Positions 19,182 through 28,855 of a stretch of 64,000 nt of DNA are shown one piece after another (the stretch's first letter is position 1; each line of letters opens with the position of its first letter). The notes under the pieces are model-generated. The model was not told the DNA's origin and made no database searches. It saw only the letters and a program-made list of their open reading frames with translations. This stretch comes from Pollutibacter soli. Its GTDB lineage: Bacteria > Bacteroidota > Bacteroidia > Chitinophagales > Chitinophagaceae. The stretch spans positions 62,001 to 126,000 of the forward strand of contig JARJHS010000007.1 in assembly GCA_029269725.1 (NCBI GenBank). Reading direction: 5' to 3'. Both the position numbers and the translations under genes were made by a program.

Positions 19182-21257
19182 ATGATTCACAGATTTTTCA
19201 TAGTGATTATCTTTTTAATCGGATACAGTCTTTCGTCTGCGCAATCCCGGCGGGCCGATAGTCTTACTACACTGATTGTAGAAGAAAAAGATCCTTACCG
19301 GAAATTTGATCTGCTGAGAGCAAAACTGGAACTCATCAATATAGAATTCGGGAGCAATGTTGATTCTGCTTCCTGTATCCAGCTTCTGCAGATTGCGCAG
19401 GATCTGAAAAACGATTCATTACTCGCTATAAGCTACAATTGGATCGGCGCTTTTTTTTCTTTTACGAACGGTGACAATGTAACTGCGCTGGAGTATTTTT
19501 TTAAGGGAGTACCACTCGCTGAAAGGGCGAACGACAAGCGAAGACTCAGCTCTCTGTACTTCGATATCGCTGTAATTTATTATGAGCTGCAGGATTATAC
19601 TTCTGCATTTGAAAACACCGTGAAGGGTGGTGAAAACCTGCCTGATAAATCATCGCCCAATTATGATTTTATGGTGGGACAGTACGAGCGCAATATGGCG
19701 GCGTATTACATGTCCATTCCGCAGCCGGATTCGGTATTGAAGTATGCGCGGTTACACGCAGCAACTGCTGAACGGTATAAGGGTTTTAATTTTCAGTTTT
19801 CCGCATTACTGCTCCAGGGCGCTGCCTGCGCACTTTCCCAACAGGATTCACTTGCGAGCATGTATTTTGAGAAGGCGTCTGAGATGGGACGTTTCATAAA
19901 AATCTATTCACTCAGTGGATTGTTCTATAAGTATTACCTGCGGTTTCTTATCGATAAAGGTAAATTGAATGAAGCCCGGCAGGTAGCAAAACAATATCTG
20001 GCACAGAGTGAAGCGGATGGAATTCCCCTGGCAGGTTTGCGAGCTGCAGGTTTTTTACGCGAAGTGTATGATTCGCTTCACAATGTAGACAGTGCATATT
20101 ATTATTCCCGGTTGGAAGCGGACATTAATGCCCGCATCTTCAGCCAGGAAAATGTAAATAAAATTAAAGGTCTGGCGTTCCAGGAAGAGCTGCGTGGTAT
20201 TGAAGAAGTTGCTGCTAAAGCTGCTTCAAGAAACAGGATCAGACAATATGCATTTCTTTTCGGTATCGGAGTACTGTTACTGATTGCATTCTTTCTATAC
20301 CGGAATAACAGGCAAAGGAAAAAAGCGAATGTTCTGTTGTTGCAACAGAAAGTTCAGGTGGAAAACCAGAAGGAAAAAATAGAGAGTACATTATCAGAGT
20401 TAAAATTGACCCAGGCGCAACTTATTCAATCTGAAAAAATGGCAAGTCTTGGTGAGTTGACCGCAGGGATAGCGCACGAAATTCAGAATCCGTTGAATTT
20501 CGTGAATAATTTTTCTGAGGTGAGTGTTGAATTGACCGAAGAGACAGAAGGCAGAAGACAGGAGGCAGGAGAAAACAACCCTGCTGTCACAGACTTGTTA
20601 CAGGATATCAAAAAGAATCTTTCCAAAATTAATCACCACGGTAAGCGTGCCGAAGCAATTGTAAAAGGAATGCTGCAGCATTCACAGGTTCGGTCCGGTA
20701 CAAAAGAATTGACAGATATCAATGCTTTGGTTGATGAGTACCTGCGATTAGCACTGCAAAGCTATAAAGCGAAGGACAATTCCTTTGATGTAATAGTCAA
20801 TACCAACTTTGATGAATCAGCCGGAAAAATAAATATCGTTCCGCAGGATATTGGCCGGGTATTGTTGAATTTACTGAACAATGCGTTTTATGCTTGCGCG
20901 TCTGTTAATCGTAGAGACGCCATGCATGGCGTCTCTACGATTAACAACGTGGTTTCCGTTGCAACAAAACGTACCGCAGATAAAATAGAAATAACGGTAA
21001 AGGATAACGGCAGTGGCATTCCACTGAATATTATCGATAAAATATTCCAGCCATTTTTTACAACAAAGCCAACCGGTCAGGGAACAGGTCTTGGATTATC
21101 TTTAGCGTATGATATAATCACAAAAGGGCATGGCGGCGAGTTAAAAGCAAACTCGAAGGATGCCAGCCCGTCTGCCCGGCTGAACCATTCCGATGGGGAT
21201 GATGCAGCAGGACAGGGCGAAGGGTCTGAGTTTACAATTATTCTACCGACAACCTAG
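19182..21257 (+). CDS. TPR-containing membrane sensor histidine kinase
   Basis: The start at ATG 19182 gives a clean signal peptide (21 residues, ending LSSAQ). An in-frame ATG at 19089 lies inside the preceding relic and adds 31 unlikely residues. The protein is 691 residues: periplasmic TPR-like helices at ~30-340 (for example ALEYFFKGVPLAERANDK), transmembrane helix at ~356-375 ending LYRNNRQRKKA, coiled coil, and kinase core with phospho-acceptor His432. The loop after the N-box carries the perfect 42-nt palindrome (20904-20945). The end of the ATPase domain has an extra stretch (KDASPSARLNHSDGDDAAGQ) before the last strand, and DIITKGHGG replaces the usual DIVKAHGG. The next kinase starts 9 nt downstream, so the pair is probably one operon. 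Confidence 0.94.
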   Translation: MIHRFFIVIIFLIGYSLSSAQSRRADSLTTLIVEEKDPYRKFDLLRAKLELINIEFGSNVDSASCIQLLQIAQDLKNDSLLAISYNWIGAFFSFTNGDNVTALEYFFKGVPLAERANDKRRLSSLYFDIAVIYYELQDYTSAFENTVKGGENLPDKSSPNYDFMVGQYERNMAAYYMSIPQPDSVLKYARLHAATAERYKGFNFQFSALLLQGAACALSQQDSLASMYFEKASEMGRFIKIYSLSGLFYKYYLRFLIDKGKLNEARQVAKQYLAQSEADGIPLAGLRAAGFLREVYDSLHNVDSAYYYSRLEADINARIFSQENVNKIKGLAFQEELRGIEEVAAKAASRNRIRQYAFLFGIGVLLLIAFFLYRNNRQRKKANVLLLQQKVQVENQKEKIESTLSELKLTQAQLIQSEKMASLGELTAGIAHEIQNPLNFVNNFSEVSVELTEETEGRRQEAGENNPAVTDLLQDIKKNLSKINHHGKRAEAIVKGMLQHSQVRSGTKELTDINALVDEYLRLALQSYKAKDNSFDVIVNTNFDESAGKINIVPQDIGRVLLNLLNNAFYACASVNRRDAMHGVSTINNVVSVATKRTADKIEITVKDNGSGIPLNIIDKIFQPFFTTKPTGQGTGLGLSLAYDIITKGHGGELKANSKDASPSARLNHSDGDDAAGQGEGSEFTIILPTT
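20904..20945. repeat. 42-nt coding palindrome, copy 3 (perfect)
   Basis: All 42 bases are self-complementary: the left arm starts GTTAATCGTAGAGACGCC and the right arm is its exact reverse complement. It encodes VNRRDAMHGVSTIN in frame, in the loop between the N-box and the strand VVSVATKR of the kinase. A perfect palindrome of this length in coding sequence implies recent insertion or continuing selection or conversion. Confidence 0.93.
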
Positions 21258-21266
21258 ATATCCAGG

Positions 21267-23288
21267 ATGAAAATATTTATCAGAATCGTTCTGTTCATTT
21301 TTTTGCCAATCACGATTTTTGCGCAAAGGGACAGCCTATATCTTAAAAGTTTGTACAAATCATTATCCGGGGCAACCAACGATACTGCAAGGATGGCAGT
21401 ATGTCACAAGCTTGGATCATACTACAGTCTTGAGGATCGGGATAGTTCAAATATTTATCTCGAGAAAGCATTGTCAATCGCTGTAAGATTGAACCTGAAG
21501 TTTGATGAAGCCACTATATTGGCTCAAATGGGGGTTAACCTGATGCAGCAGGAAAAATATTCGAAATCATTGGAGTTCTATCTGAAGGCATCAAATATTG
21601 CAAAAGACCCGGCTATAGAAAAGACCATCTGGCATTTGTCGCCCGGACAAAGTCCATCTGGTGCACGAATGCTTCTTCTAAGCTCCAGTTACGATTTAAT
21701 CGGATTATTAAATGCATATGCCGGAAACTGGGTTGTTAACACTAAGAACCAATTGAAAAATTACCGGGAGGCAGAGAAATATGCAATAGCATCAGGAAAC
21801 CGCAGCCAGATTGCTTATGTGACCTTTCACATGGGCATTGCATATATGAATGAGGGAAAATTAGATTCAGCACAATTATTAATCGAAAAAGCGGTTTCAA
21901 CATTTTCTGAATTGAAAGATCAATCTGGTTTAGGTCGGGCATTGAAATTTCTGGGCGACACCTTTGAGAAGATGGGGAACCTCGATTTAGCTGTTAACAC
22001 CCTTCGTCAATCAATTGCAACTTTAAAGGAAACTAACGATCAACTGCATCTTGGCCTCGGGTATCAATCATTAAGTCGAGTATTTGCGGATGTAAAACAA
22101 AAGGACTCCGCTTTGTATTGTGCCAGGGAAAGCCTTAAAATTTTCGAGAAGCGCAAAGACGCGGCCTGGAAAAGAGACTCTTATAATCTGCTTACTTCAG
22201 CATTTGAGCAGGTGGGTATGGCGGATAGTGCAGCCGTGTATTTGAAATTGTCAAAATCATTAAGCGATAGCCTTAGCGCAGAAGAACGAAAAAATCTTCT
22301 CGCTTTCCTGGACGTGGTTGTCGATGAACAGGTGAAACTGGAGAACCTGGAGAAAGAAAAAATAGAAACGAAGATCAAAGTCAGAACGTATAGTTTAATT
22401 GCAGGTCTTGGTATTCTTTCTCTGATCGGTCTGATTTTATATCGTAACAACAAAAAGGAGAAGAGAGCCAAAGCAACTTTAGAAAAAACCCTGCAGGAAT
22501 TAAAATCTACACAGGCGCAATTGATTCAATCGGAGAAGATGGCGAGTCTTGGTGAGCTTACCGCAGGAATTGCGCATGAGATTCAAAACCCATTGAATTT
22601 TGTGAATAATTTCTCGGAGGTCAGTGCCGAATTAACGGAGGAGGTAGAAGGAAGAAGGCAGGAGGCCGGAGAGAACAGTCCTAAAGTATCAGAGTTGCTG
22701 CAGGATATCAAAAAGAATCTTTCTAAAATAAATCATCACGGAAAACGCGCCGACGCTATAGTGAAAGGTATGCTGCAGCACTCACAGGCGTGGACAGGAA
22801 CCAGGAAGCCAACTGAAATTAACGCACTCGTTGACGAATACCTTCGATCGGCTTTACAAAGTTTTAAAGCTAAAAATGATTCTTTCGAGGTACTGATCAA
22901 AACAAACTACGATGGTTCAATTGGAAAAATGAATATTGTCCCGAATGAAATGGGTAAGGTACTGTTGAATATTTTTAACAATGCGTTCTATGCGTGCACA
23001 GAACGAAGTCGTAATAATTCTACCGGTAACAATATAGTTTCTGTTTCCACCAAACGTGTCGCCAGCAAAATTGAAATAACCGTTACGGATAATGGTTCCG
23101 GTATCAATTCGAAAATCATCGATAAAATCTTTCAACCATTTTTCACAACTAAGCCACCAGGCCAGGGTACAGGTCTGGGATTGTCACTGGCATATGATAT
23201 TGTAAAAGCCCATGGAGGTGAACTGAAAGTTGTTTCAACACAGGACGAGGGCGCTGAATTCTCAATTATACTGAATGCAAAAGCATGA
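21267..23288 (+). CDS. TPR-containing membrane sensor histidine kinase
   Basis: The protein has 673 residues. Signal peptide 1-20 (ending ITIFAQ); periplasmic TPR helices at ~30-350 (units such as KLDSAQLLIEKAVSTFSELK); transmembrane helix at ~375-395; coiled coil; kinase core with phospho-acceptor His437. The DHp inter-helix loop is the EGRRQEAGENSP type. The loop after the N-box (CTERSRNNSTGNN) has no palindrome but shares the NAFYAC start of the palindrome-bearing kinases. The lid reads [16 protein letters not shown], with Pro for the usual Thr. It lies 9 nt after the previous kinase and 36 nt before an amino-acid permease gene that could be co-transcribed. Confidence 0.94.
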   Translation: MKIFIRIVLFIFLPITIFAQRDSLYLKSLYKSLSGATNDTARMAVCHKLGSYYSLEDRDSSNIYLEKALSIAVRLNLKFDEATILAQMGVNLMQQEKYSKSLEFYLKASNIAKDPAIEKTIWHLSPGQSPSGARMLLLSSSYDLIGLLNAYAGNWVVNTKNQLKNYREAEKYAIASGNRSQIAYVTFHMGIAYMNEGKLDSAQLLIEKAVSTFSELKDQSGLGRALKFLGDTFEKMGNLDLAVNTLRQSIATLKETNDQLHLGLGYQSLSRVFADVKQKDSALYCARESLKIFEKRKDAAWKRDSYNLLTSAFEQVGMADSAAVYLKLSKSLSDSLSAEERKNLLAFLDVVVDEQVKLENLEKEKIETKIKVRTYSLIAGLGILSLIGLILYRNNKKEKRAKATLEKTLQELKSTQAQLIQSEKMASLGELTAGIAHEIQNPLNFVNNFSEVSAELTEEVEGRRQEAGENSPKVSELLQDIKKNLSKINHHGKRADAIVKGMLQHSQAWTGTRKPTEINALVDEYLRSALQSFKAKNDSFEVLIKTNYDGSIGKMNIVPNEMGKVLLNIFNNAFYACTERSRNNSTGNNIVSVSTKRVASKIEITVTDNGSGINSKIIDKIFQPFFTTKPPGQGTGLGLSLAYDIVKAHGGELKVVSTQDEGAEFSIILNAKA

Positions 23289-23324
23289 GGTGGAATATCG
23301 TGTACCTTAATCAACCAATAATAG

Positions 23325-24665
23325 ATGATTTCTGAAAAAACAGAGGAAGGACTACAAAGGGTCATCGGCATTCCGGGACTAACGATGTCCACCATTAATG
23401 GTTCGATAGGCTCAGGAATTTTCATCCTGCCTGCAATCGTTGGTCTGCAACTGGGTGCGGCTGGTATTTTCTGTTATGTTTTTTGTGCATTGATGCTGGC
23501 ATCCATCATGCTCTGTTACATTGAAGCCGGCAGCACCATCACAAGATCGGGTGGGTCATACGCGTATGCGGAAGCAGCCTTTGGTCCATTTGCAGGATAC
23601 CTGGTCAATTGGCTGTACTTTTTTGGTTGGGCAGGACTGAGCAGTGCGGCGGTACTGCATATTCTTGCAGACTCACTATCACTACTGTTTCCGATTTTTT
23701 CGGAGGGGTTCGCGAGGTCAGTATTGTTTTTTGTAATTCTGACTGTAATTACACTCATCAATATTTATGGAACAAGTATCGGCGTGTTATTTTTAAAAGT
23801 GGTTACCGTCTTTAAAATTCTTCCATTATTAGCGCTCATTGTTTTCGGCATTCAATACATCGATCTTCAGCATCTTCGGATAGGAACGATGCCATCGATA
23901 CAAATGTTTGGAGACACGGCCCTGATCCTGTTCTTTGCATTTGCAGGTTTTGAAACGTCACTCAATGTGAGTGGTGAGATAAAAAATCCGCAGCGTACCA
24001 TTCCTGTTAGTCTTATCACAGCAGGCACTTTCACATTAGCTGTTTATATTCTGTTACAGGTGGTAACGCAGGGAATTCTTGGCGATTCCCTTAGCGATTT
24101 CAAAGAAGCTCCACTTGCGGAAGTGGCAAAACGCATATCAGGTAATACCGGAGGTGTGATTCTGATCCTGGCAGCAACACTCTCCTGTTTTGGGCTCGTA
24201 TGCAATGACATTTTTGCTTCACCCCGTTTGCTTTTTGCAGGTTCGATTGACGGTATGTTTCCAAAACAATTCGGCAAAGTGCATAAAAAATTTGCAACAC
24301 CGTGGTTCGCCGTATTGATTTATGCATCGATGATTTTTATTTTTTGCGTTGCTGGCGGATTTAGGCAGCTGGCTGTCCTTGCGAGTGGTGCAGTGTTGCT
24401 GATTTACCTGGCAGTGGCATTATCCGTTTTAAAATTGAGAATGAAAACACAGCCTGGGGAGAAAATATTCCGCATACCTTTTGGACCGCTGGTGCCATTG
24501 ATTTCTATTGCTGCAATAATTTGGTTGCTGACAAGTTTAAGCAGGACGGAAGTGTTATCGACTATCGGTTTCATTGGATTGATCAGTGTATTTTATTTGT
24601 TTACTTCTTCCTATAAAAGAAGAACGAAAGCACTGGAAAGGGGAGCGTCCAACGGGATGAGATAG
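23325..24665 (+). CDS. APC-superfamily amino-acid permease
   Basis: The 446-residue polytopic membrane protein has about 12 predicted transmembrane helices. TM1 carries the substrate-binding glycine motif GSIGSGIF (about residues 26-33), and TM6 carries FFAFAGFETSLNVSGEIKNP (about 202-221), the typical APC unwound helix with a conserved Glu. The family imports or exchanges amino acids, polyamines or related organic cations using ion gradients or antiport. The exact substrate cannot be called, although the APA/cationic amino-acid branch is plausible. It follows a kinase by 36 nt and precedes a 410-nt gap, so it is probably the last gene of the preceding transcription unit. It is the only inner-membrane transporter in the window. 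Confidence 0.9.
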   Translation: MISEKTEEGLQRVIGIPGLTMSTINGSIGSGIFILPAIVGLQLGAAGIFCYVFCALMLASIMLCYIEAGSTITRSGGSYAYAEAAFGPFAGYLVNWLYFFGWAGLSSAAVLHILADSLSLLFPIFSEGFARSVLFFVILTVITLINIYGTSIGVLFLKVVTVFKILPLLALIVFGIQYIDLQHLRIGTMPSIQMFGDTALILFFAFAGFETSLNVSGEIKNPQRTIPVSLITAGTFTLAVYILLQVVTQGILGDSLSDFKEAPLAEVAKRISGNTGGVILILAATLSCFGLVCNDIFASPRLLFAGSIDGMFPKQFGKVHKKFATPWFAVLIYASMIFIFCVAGGFRQLAVLASGAVLLIYLAVALSVLKLRMKTQPGEKIFRIPFGPLVPLISIAAIIWLLTSLSRTEVLSTIGFIGLISVFYLFTSSYKRRTKALERGASNGMR

Positions 24666-25075
24666 AAGCCTGGGCTTCATCATGGCCACGGCATTAAAAA
24701 TCGCTGCTCTGTTCGCCTGTCGGTGTCCGGGATTGTTGCAGATGATTTAGTTGAAGCACAGGCAATAAGAAAAGTTCGATACTAAACCCGGTGAAACGCT
24801 TCAGTTTGTAATTTTATTTTCAGGTGATTAGAAGAAACCGATCGATTATTTGTTGCAATTTTTGATCTTTAAATTCATGCGGAATAACTGATCTGTCGGA
24901 GATAACATTTAAAAGGCCGTCATCCCTGAACCTATCCGGCAAACCAGATACCAAATCCAACACTTCTGTACTTTTCGCATATTTCGTACTTCTTACTTTT
25001 TATTTCGTACCTCTTACCTCATACCATTGATTTGATCCGCGCTTATGCATGATCGTCTGATTTTAATTATAATAT
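24666..25075. other. 410-nt intergenic region
   Basis: No convincing gene, RNA or relic is visible. A small GAAGCC/GGCTTC inverted repeat overlaps the permease stop (24665-24678) but has no T-run. Near the right end is a pyrimidine-rich repeat (24980-25024). A promoter for the propeller kinase at 25076 is expected here, but I could not identify one. Confidence 0.6.
24980..25024. repeat. pyrimidine-rich direct repeat
   Basis: Two imperfect units of the type ATTTCGTACTTCTTAC / ATTTCGTACCTCTTACC. The reverse complement resembles the purine-rich repeat at 15144-15173, so this is a dispersed simple repeat in this genome. Confidence 0.5.
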
Positions 25076-28000
25076 ATGAAACTATGCCTGCTTTCTGTTG
25101 GTTTGCTTGGGCTGTTTCTCATCAATGCATCAGCTCAGCATTCAGCCTCCTTCACTGCCTACAGCATCAAAGGATTACCTCCGAAATCAATTGTAACTTC
25201 CATCTACCAGGATAAGGAAGGTTTTCTGTGGTTTGGGGGAGTGAGTGGGCTGTACCGTTATGATGGTAATCTGCTGGTTCGGTATCAACATAAGCCCGGG
25301 GATAGCACAAGTCTACCCCATAATTACATCCTTGATTTTTGTGAAGATGTCACAGGGAATCTTGTGCTCGGTACGCTTGGTGGCGGGCTTTGTGTATTCG
25401 ACAGAAAAACAGAAAAATCAATCAGCGTTAGTGGTCTTGATAATCTACCGGAAGTGAAGGATAATGGATTGATATTTTCTGTTTCCCGATCTCCGTTTTC
25501 TGATTTCATCTGGTGTGGTACAGCAGCCGGGACGGTGTTGAAATATGATCCTGTGAAACATCATCTCGAAAGAATTTTTTCGATCAAACCACAGCCAGAG
25601 GTCAATAACAAAATGGGGGTTACCTCCGTCCTCGAAATCAGTAAAAACAAATTGCTGATTGCAACGATGCGCGGACTTTATCACCTGGATCTTGACACAA
25701 AGAAAACGCTTCCTGCATCATCGCTAAACCAAATTTTTACGGGCAGGGATTCATCAGCATATTATGCGCTTTATGCAGATGGGAAAAACAGGATATGGAT
25801 TGGTTCTGACAACAGGATCGACGTCGTTGATAGCAGAACATATGCTGCAATAAATGTGGCAGAGCCGGAAAACCTTAAACAGCTCACAGGATTAACTGTG
25901 TCGGCATTCACGGAACTAAACCAAAGAACCATATTAGCGGGAACCGATAAAGGCATCTTCAGTTGGAATGAAGACGAAAAATATTTTAAGAATCTTACAG
26001 GTGAAAATAAGTTGAATCAATCTATTCGCGGTATCAACCGTTTTTACAAAGATCCGTTGCATAACACCTGGATCGCTACTGAAGGACAGGGGATTTATCT
26101 TTTGAATAAGAACCATGACTTTTTCAAGACCATACCCGGTCTGAAAGCATTGTTAGGCGCGGGGAAATCCAATTTCATTTTTGAAGATGATGCAGGCAAC
26201 TGGTGGATCGGAACAGAGCAGGGTCTGGCAAAATACAGTCCATCAGAAAAAAAGCTCAGGTTAGTTTCTTTACCCGGTGGAAAAGATCATGCAGCGGTGT
26301 TTTCTATTTTCCAGGATAGCCATCGGGGAATCTGGCTTGGTACAGCGTCGGATGGATTGTTTTTTATTGCTGATCCTGCAAAGCCGGAACTGATGAAACA
26401 TTATGCAACTGCAGTTATCGATCAGCAGAATACAGACTGGGGAATCATTTATGCTATCTGTGCTGATAACAACAATAATATCTGGATAGGAACAAGAAGC
26501 AGTGGGCTCATCGTTTTTAATCCATCAACTGGTATATTCAAAAGGCCGGGAGAAAATGACCAGGTGAGTACGGAGGTGGCCGTGAGCGACATACTTAAGG
26601 ATCGGCAGAACAGAATGTGGGTATCCACCTTAAACAAAGGCATTTTCAGATTTGACGCAGTTGATGATAGTTCACTTCGGGGAAAATTTACAAACTTCAC
26701 TACTAACCCGGCAGATACAAACAGCCTCAGTTTTTTTATAACGGTCGCAATGAAAGAAGATGACCAGGGAAATATCTGGATCGGAACGGTGAGTGCCGGT
26801 GTGAATAAATTCGATCCGGATAAAAACAGGTTTACAAGATATTCTACGGACAATGATCTTCCAAGTAACCTCGTGTATGAAATCGAACAGGATAAGAATG
26901 GTAATATCTGGCTGAGTACAGACGAAGGATTAGCTATGCTACCCAGAAAGGGAGGGAGCCCTGTCACCTTTAAGGAAGAAGACGGTCTGGTAACCAGAGC
27001 ATTTAATTTTCTTGCTTCGGCCAGGATGAAAGACGGAACTATTGCATTTGGAACTGTTGATGGGGATGTTATCTTTTTTCAACCGTCTGAAGCAGAAAAG
27101 AATGAACAGGCTCCGGCAATTGTAGATTTCAAATTATTTAATCAGCCATTAAAGTCGGCTGAGCAATCCATTTATTCCCTCCCCTTGTACCGGGCAGACA
27201 CATTCAATTTAAAGTACAACCAGTCGGTATTTACATTTGAGTTCACCAATTTTGATCTGATCAATTCCGAAAAATATGCTTTCGCATATAAACTTGATGG
27301 AGTAGATAAGGACTGGAATTACATCACCAACCGGAAATCTGCTTCTTATACCAATCTTTCGCCGGGCAGGTACCTGTTTCACCTTAAGTCAGCAAATCAT
27401 TCGGGGATATGGTCCGAGAAAGAAGCAAATGCATGGGTGGTTGTCAGACCGCCATGGTGGCGTACCTGGTGGGCCTATCTTCTGTATGCGATAGCGTTGA
27501 TTGCCGGAATTAATCTTTTCATTCGATACAGGTCGCAACAGCTAAGGATAAAAAACCAGCAACTGGAATACCAGGTGAATCTCCGGACGAATGAGTTAAA
27601 GGAATCTCTTTCCAATTTAAAATCCACACAGGCACAACTGATCCAGGCAGAAAAAATGGCATCGCTTGGAGAACTCACTTCTGGTATTGCGCATGAGATT
27701 CAGAACCCGTTGAATTTCGTGAATAACTTTTCCGAGGTGAGTGCAGAGTTGATCGATGAAGCGATAGCCAACAGGCAAAAAGCAAAAGAAAACGGCCACG
27801 AGGTTTCTATCGGGATTGTATCAGATGAAAACGATGAAACTTTACTATTGGACATAAGAGAAAACCTTTTTAAGATCAATCATCATGGCAGGCGTGCTGA
27901 TGCTATCGTAAAAAGCATGTTACAGCATTCGCAGTCGCGATCAGGAGCTAAGGAACTGACAGATATTAATGCTTTGGTCGATGAATACCTGAAGCTCGCC

Positions 28001-28474
28001 ATTCAGAGTTATAAGGCAAAGCACCGTTCATTTGATGTGGATATAAACACCAGCTATGACCAATCCATCGGAAAGATCAATATTGTACCCCACGATATTG
28101 GCAAAGTATTACTGAATTTGCTGAATAACTCGTTTTATACCTGCACTGAACGCTATGCCATGCATGAGATATCTAATAACATTACTACAAAAAATAAAGT
28201 AGACAATAACCCATATCGACCGATAATTACCGTTGCCACCAAACGAGTGTCGGGTAATTTCGAAATAACGGTTACGGATAATGGTAACGGTATCCCGCAA
28301 AACATCATCGGTAAAATCTTTCAACCCTTTTTCACTACAAAACCCACAGGCCAGGGTACAGGCCTGGGCTTATCACTCGCATACGATATTGCAAAAGCCC
28401 ATGGTGGCCTTATCAATGTGGAATCAGTTGAAAAACAGGGGAGTTCGTTTACTCTCGTGCTACCAGTCTCCTGA
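25076..28474 (+). CDS. propeller-type (Reg_prop/Y_Y_Y) sensor histidine kinase
   Basis: The protein has 1132 residues. Signal peptide 1-21 (ending NASAQ); Reg_prop propeller at ~25-700, starting with ITS-like blade GFLWFGGVSGLYRYDG; Y_Y_Y at ~714-790; PPWWRTWWAY and a transmembrane helix at ~797-815; coiled coil; kinase core with phospho-acceptor His873 ([14 protein letters not shown]). The DHp inter-helix loop is the longest in the array (ANRQKAKENGHEVSIGIV plus DENDETLL). The loop after the N-box (CTERYAMHEISNN) shares a short AMH core with the palindrome-derived loops and may be an old eroded copy. The Gly in IIGKIFQPFF replaces the usual Asp. It follows a 410-nt gap and is followed by 381 nt without a gene, so it is probably monocistronic. 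No receiver or DNA-binding output is fused. Confidence 0.94.
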   Translation: MKLCLLSVGLLGLFLINASAQHSASFTAYSIKGLPPKSIVTSIYQDKEGFLWFGGVSGLYRYDGNLLVRYQHKPGDSTSLPHNYILDFCEDVTGNLVLGTLGGGLCVFDRKTEKSISVSGLDNLPEVKDNGLIFSVSRSPFSDFIWCGTAAGTVLKYDPVKHHLERIFSIKPQPEVNNKMGVTSVLEISKNKLLIATMRGLYHLDLDTKKTLPASSLNQIFTGRDSSAYYALYADGKNRIWIGSDNRIDVVDSRTYAAINVAEPENLKQLTGLTVSAFTELNQRTILAGTDKGIFSWNEDEKYFKNLTGENKLNQSIRGINRFYKDPLHNTWIATEGQGIYLLNKNHDFFKTIPGLKALLGAGKSNFIFEDDAGNWWIGTEQGLAKYSPSEKKLRLVSLPGGKDHAAVFSIFQDSHRGIWLGTASDGLFFIADPAKPELMKHYATAVIDQQNTDWGIIYAICADNNNNIWIGTRSSGLIVFNPSTGIFKRPGENDQVSTEVAVSDILKDRQNRMWVSTLNKGIFRFDAVDDSSLRGKFTNFTTNPADTNSLSFFITVAMKEDDQGNIWIGTVSAGVNKFDPDKNRFTRYSTDNDLPSNLVYEIEQDKNGNIWLSTDEGLAMLPRKGGSPVTFKEEDGLVTRAFNFLASARMKDGTIAFGTVDGDVIFFQPSEAEKNEQAPAIVDFKLFNQPLKSAEQSIYSLPLYRADTFNLKYNQSVFTFEFTNFDLINSEKYAFAYKLDGVDKDWNYITNRKSASYTNLSPGRYLFHLKSANHSGIWSEKEANAWVVVRPPWWRTWWAYLLYAIALIAGINLFIRYRSQQLRIKNQQLEYQVNLRTNELKESLSNLKSTQAQLIQAEKMASLGELTSGIAHEIQNPLNFVNNFSEVSAELIDEAIANRQKAKENGHEVSIGIVSDENDETLLLDIRENLFKINHHGRRADAIVKSMLQHSQSRSGAKELTDINALVDEYLKLAIQSYKAKHRSFDVDINTSYDQSIGKINIVPHDIGKVLLNLLNNSFYTCTERYAMHEISNNITTKNKVDNNPYRPIITVATKRVSGNFEITVTDNGNGIPQNIIGKIFQPFFTTKPTGQGTGLGLSLAYDIAKAHGGLINVESVEKQGSSFTLVLPVS

Positions 28475-28855
28475 TCTGTCATTTGAGCATAGATTGCCGA
28501 TCGCAAAAACATTGTGTTTTGCAAATGAATTGGTATTCGTAAATTTCATCAAAGATTATCGGGCGGAAATTGCAGGAAGTTAGTTTCGGGCTATACGTCT
28601 CCCTTCTTTTTGAACCATCCTACCTTATCCATAACAGTGCTTTTTGGAACCCGGGCTGTTTACTACCGCCATTTACGCTTTTTCCAGTTTTGATGCAGGG
28701 ATGTTTGCTGCGGTTGATCATATGTTTTTGCCGCGTAAATTTTTGATCCAATGATATCCGGCACCCGCTGTTTTGAACCCAGTAAGTACATTTTCATAGT
28801 TGTAAAATGATCATCCACATTTGATATTCCATCTCAAAATCAAACGAGCAGATTA
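28475..28855. other. 381-nt intergenic region
   Basis: I see no gene, RNA, relic or repeat in this gap. It should contain the promoter of the giant kinase at 28856, but no confident Bacteroidota -33/-7 pair could be picked by eye. Confidence 0.6.

Noticed and set aside
24665-24678. GAAGCC-TG-GGCTTC inverted repeat at the permease stop, as a terminator
   Set aside because: The stem is only 6 bp with a 2-nt loop and no T-run follows.
24715-24785. Possible kinase relic (SGIVADDLVEAQ) after the permease
   Set aside because: The similarity is too short and no second kinase motif lies nearby.
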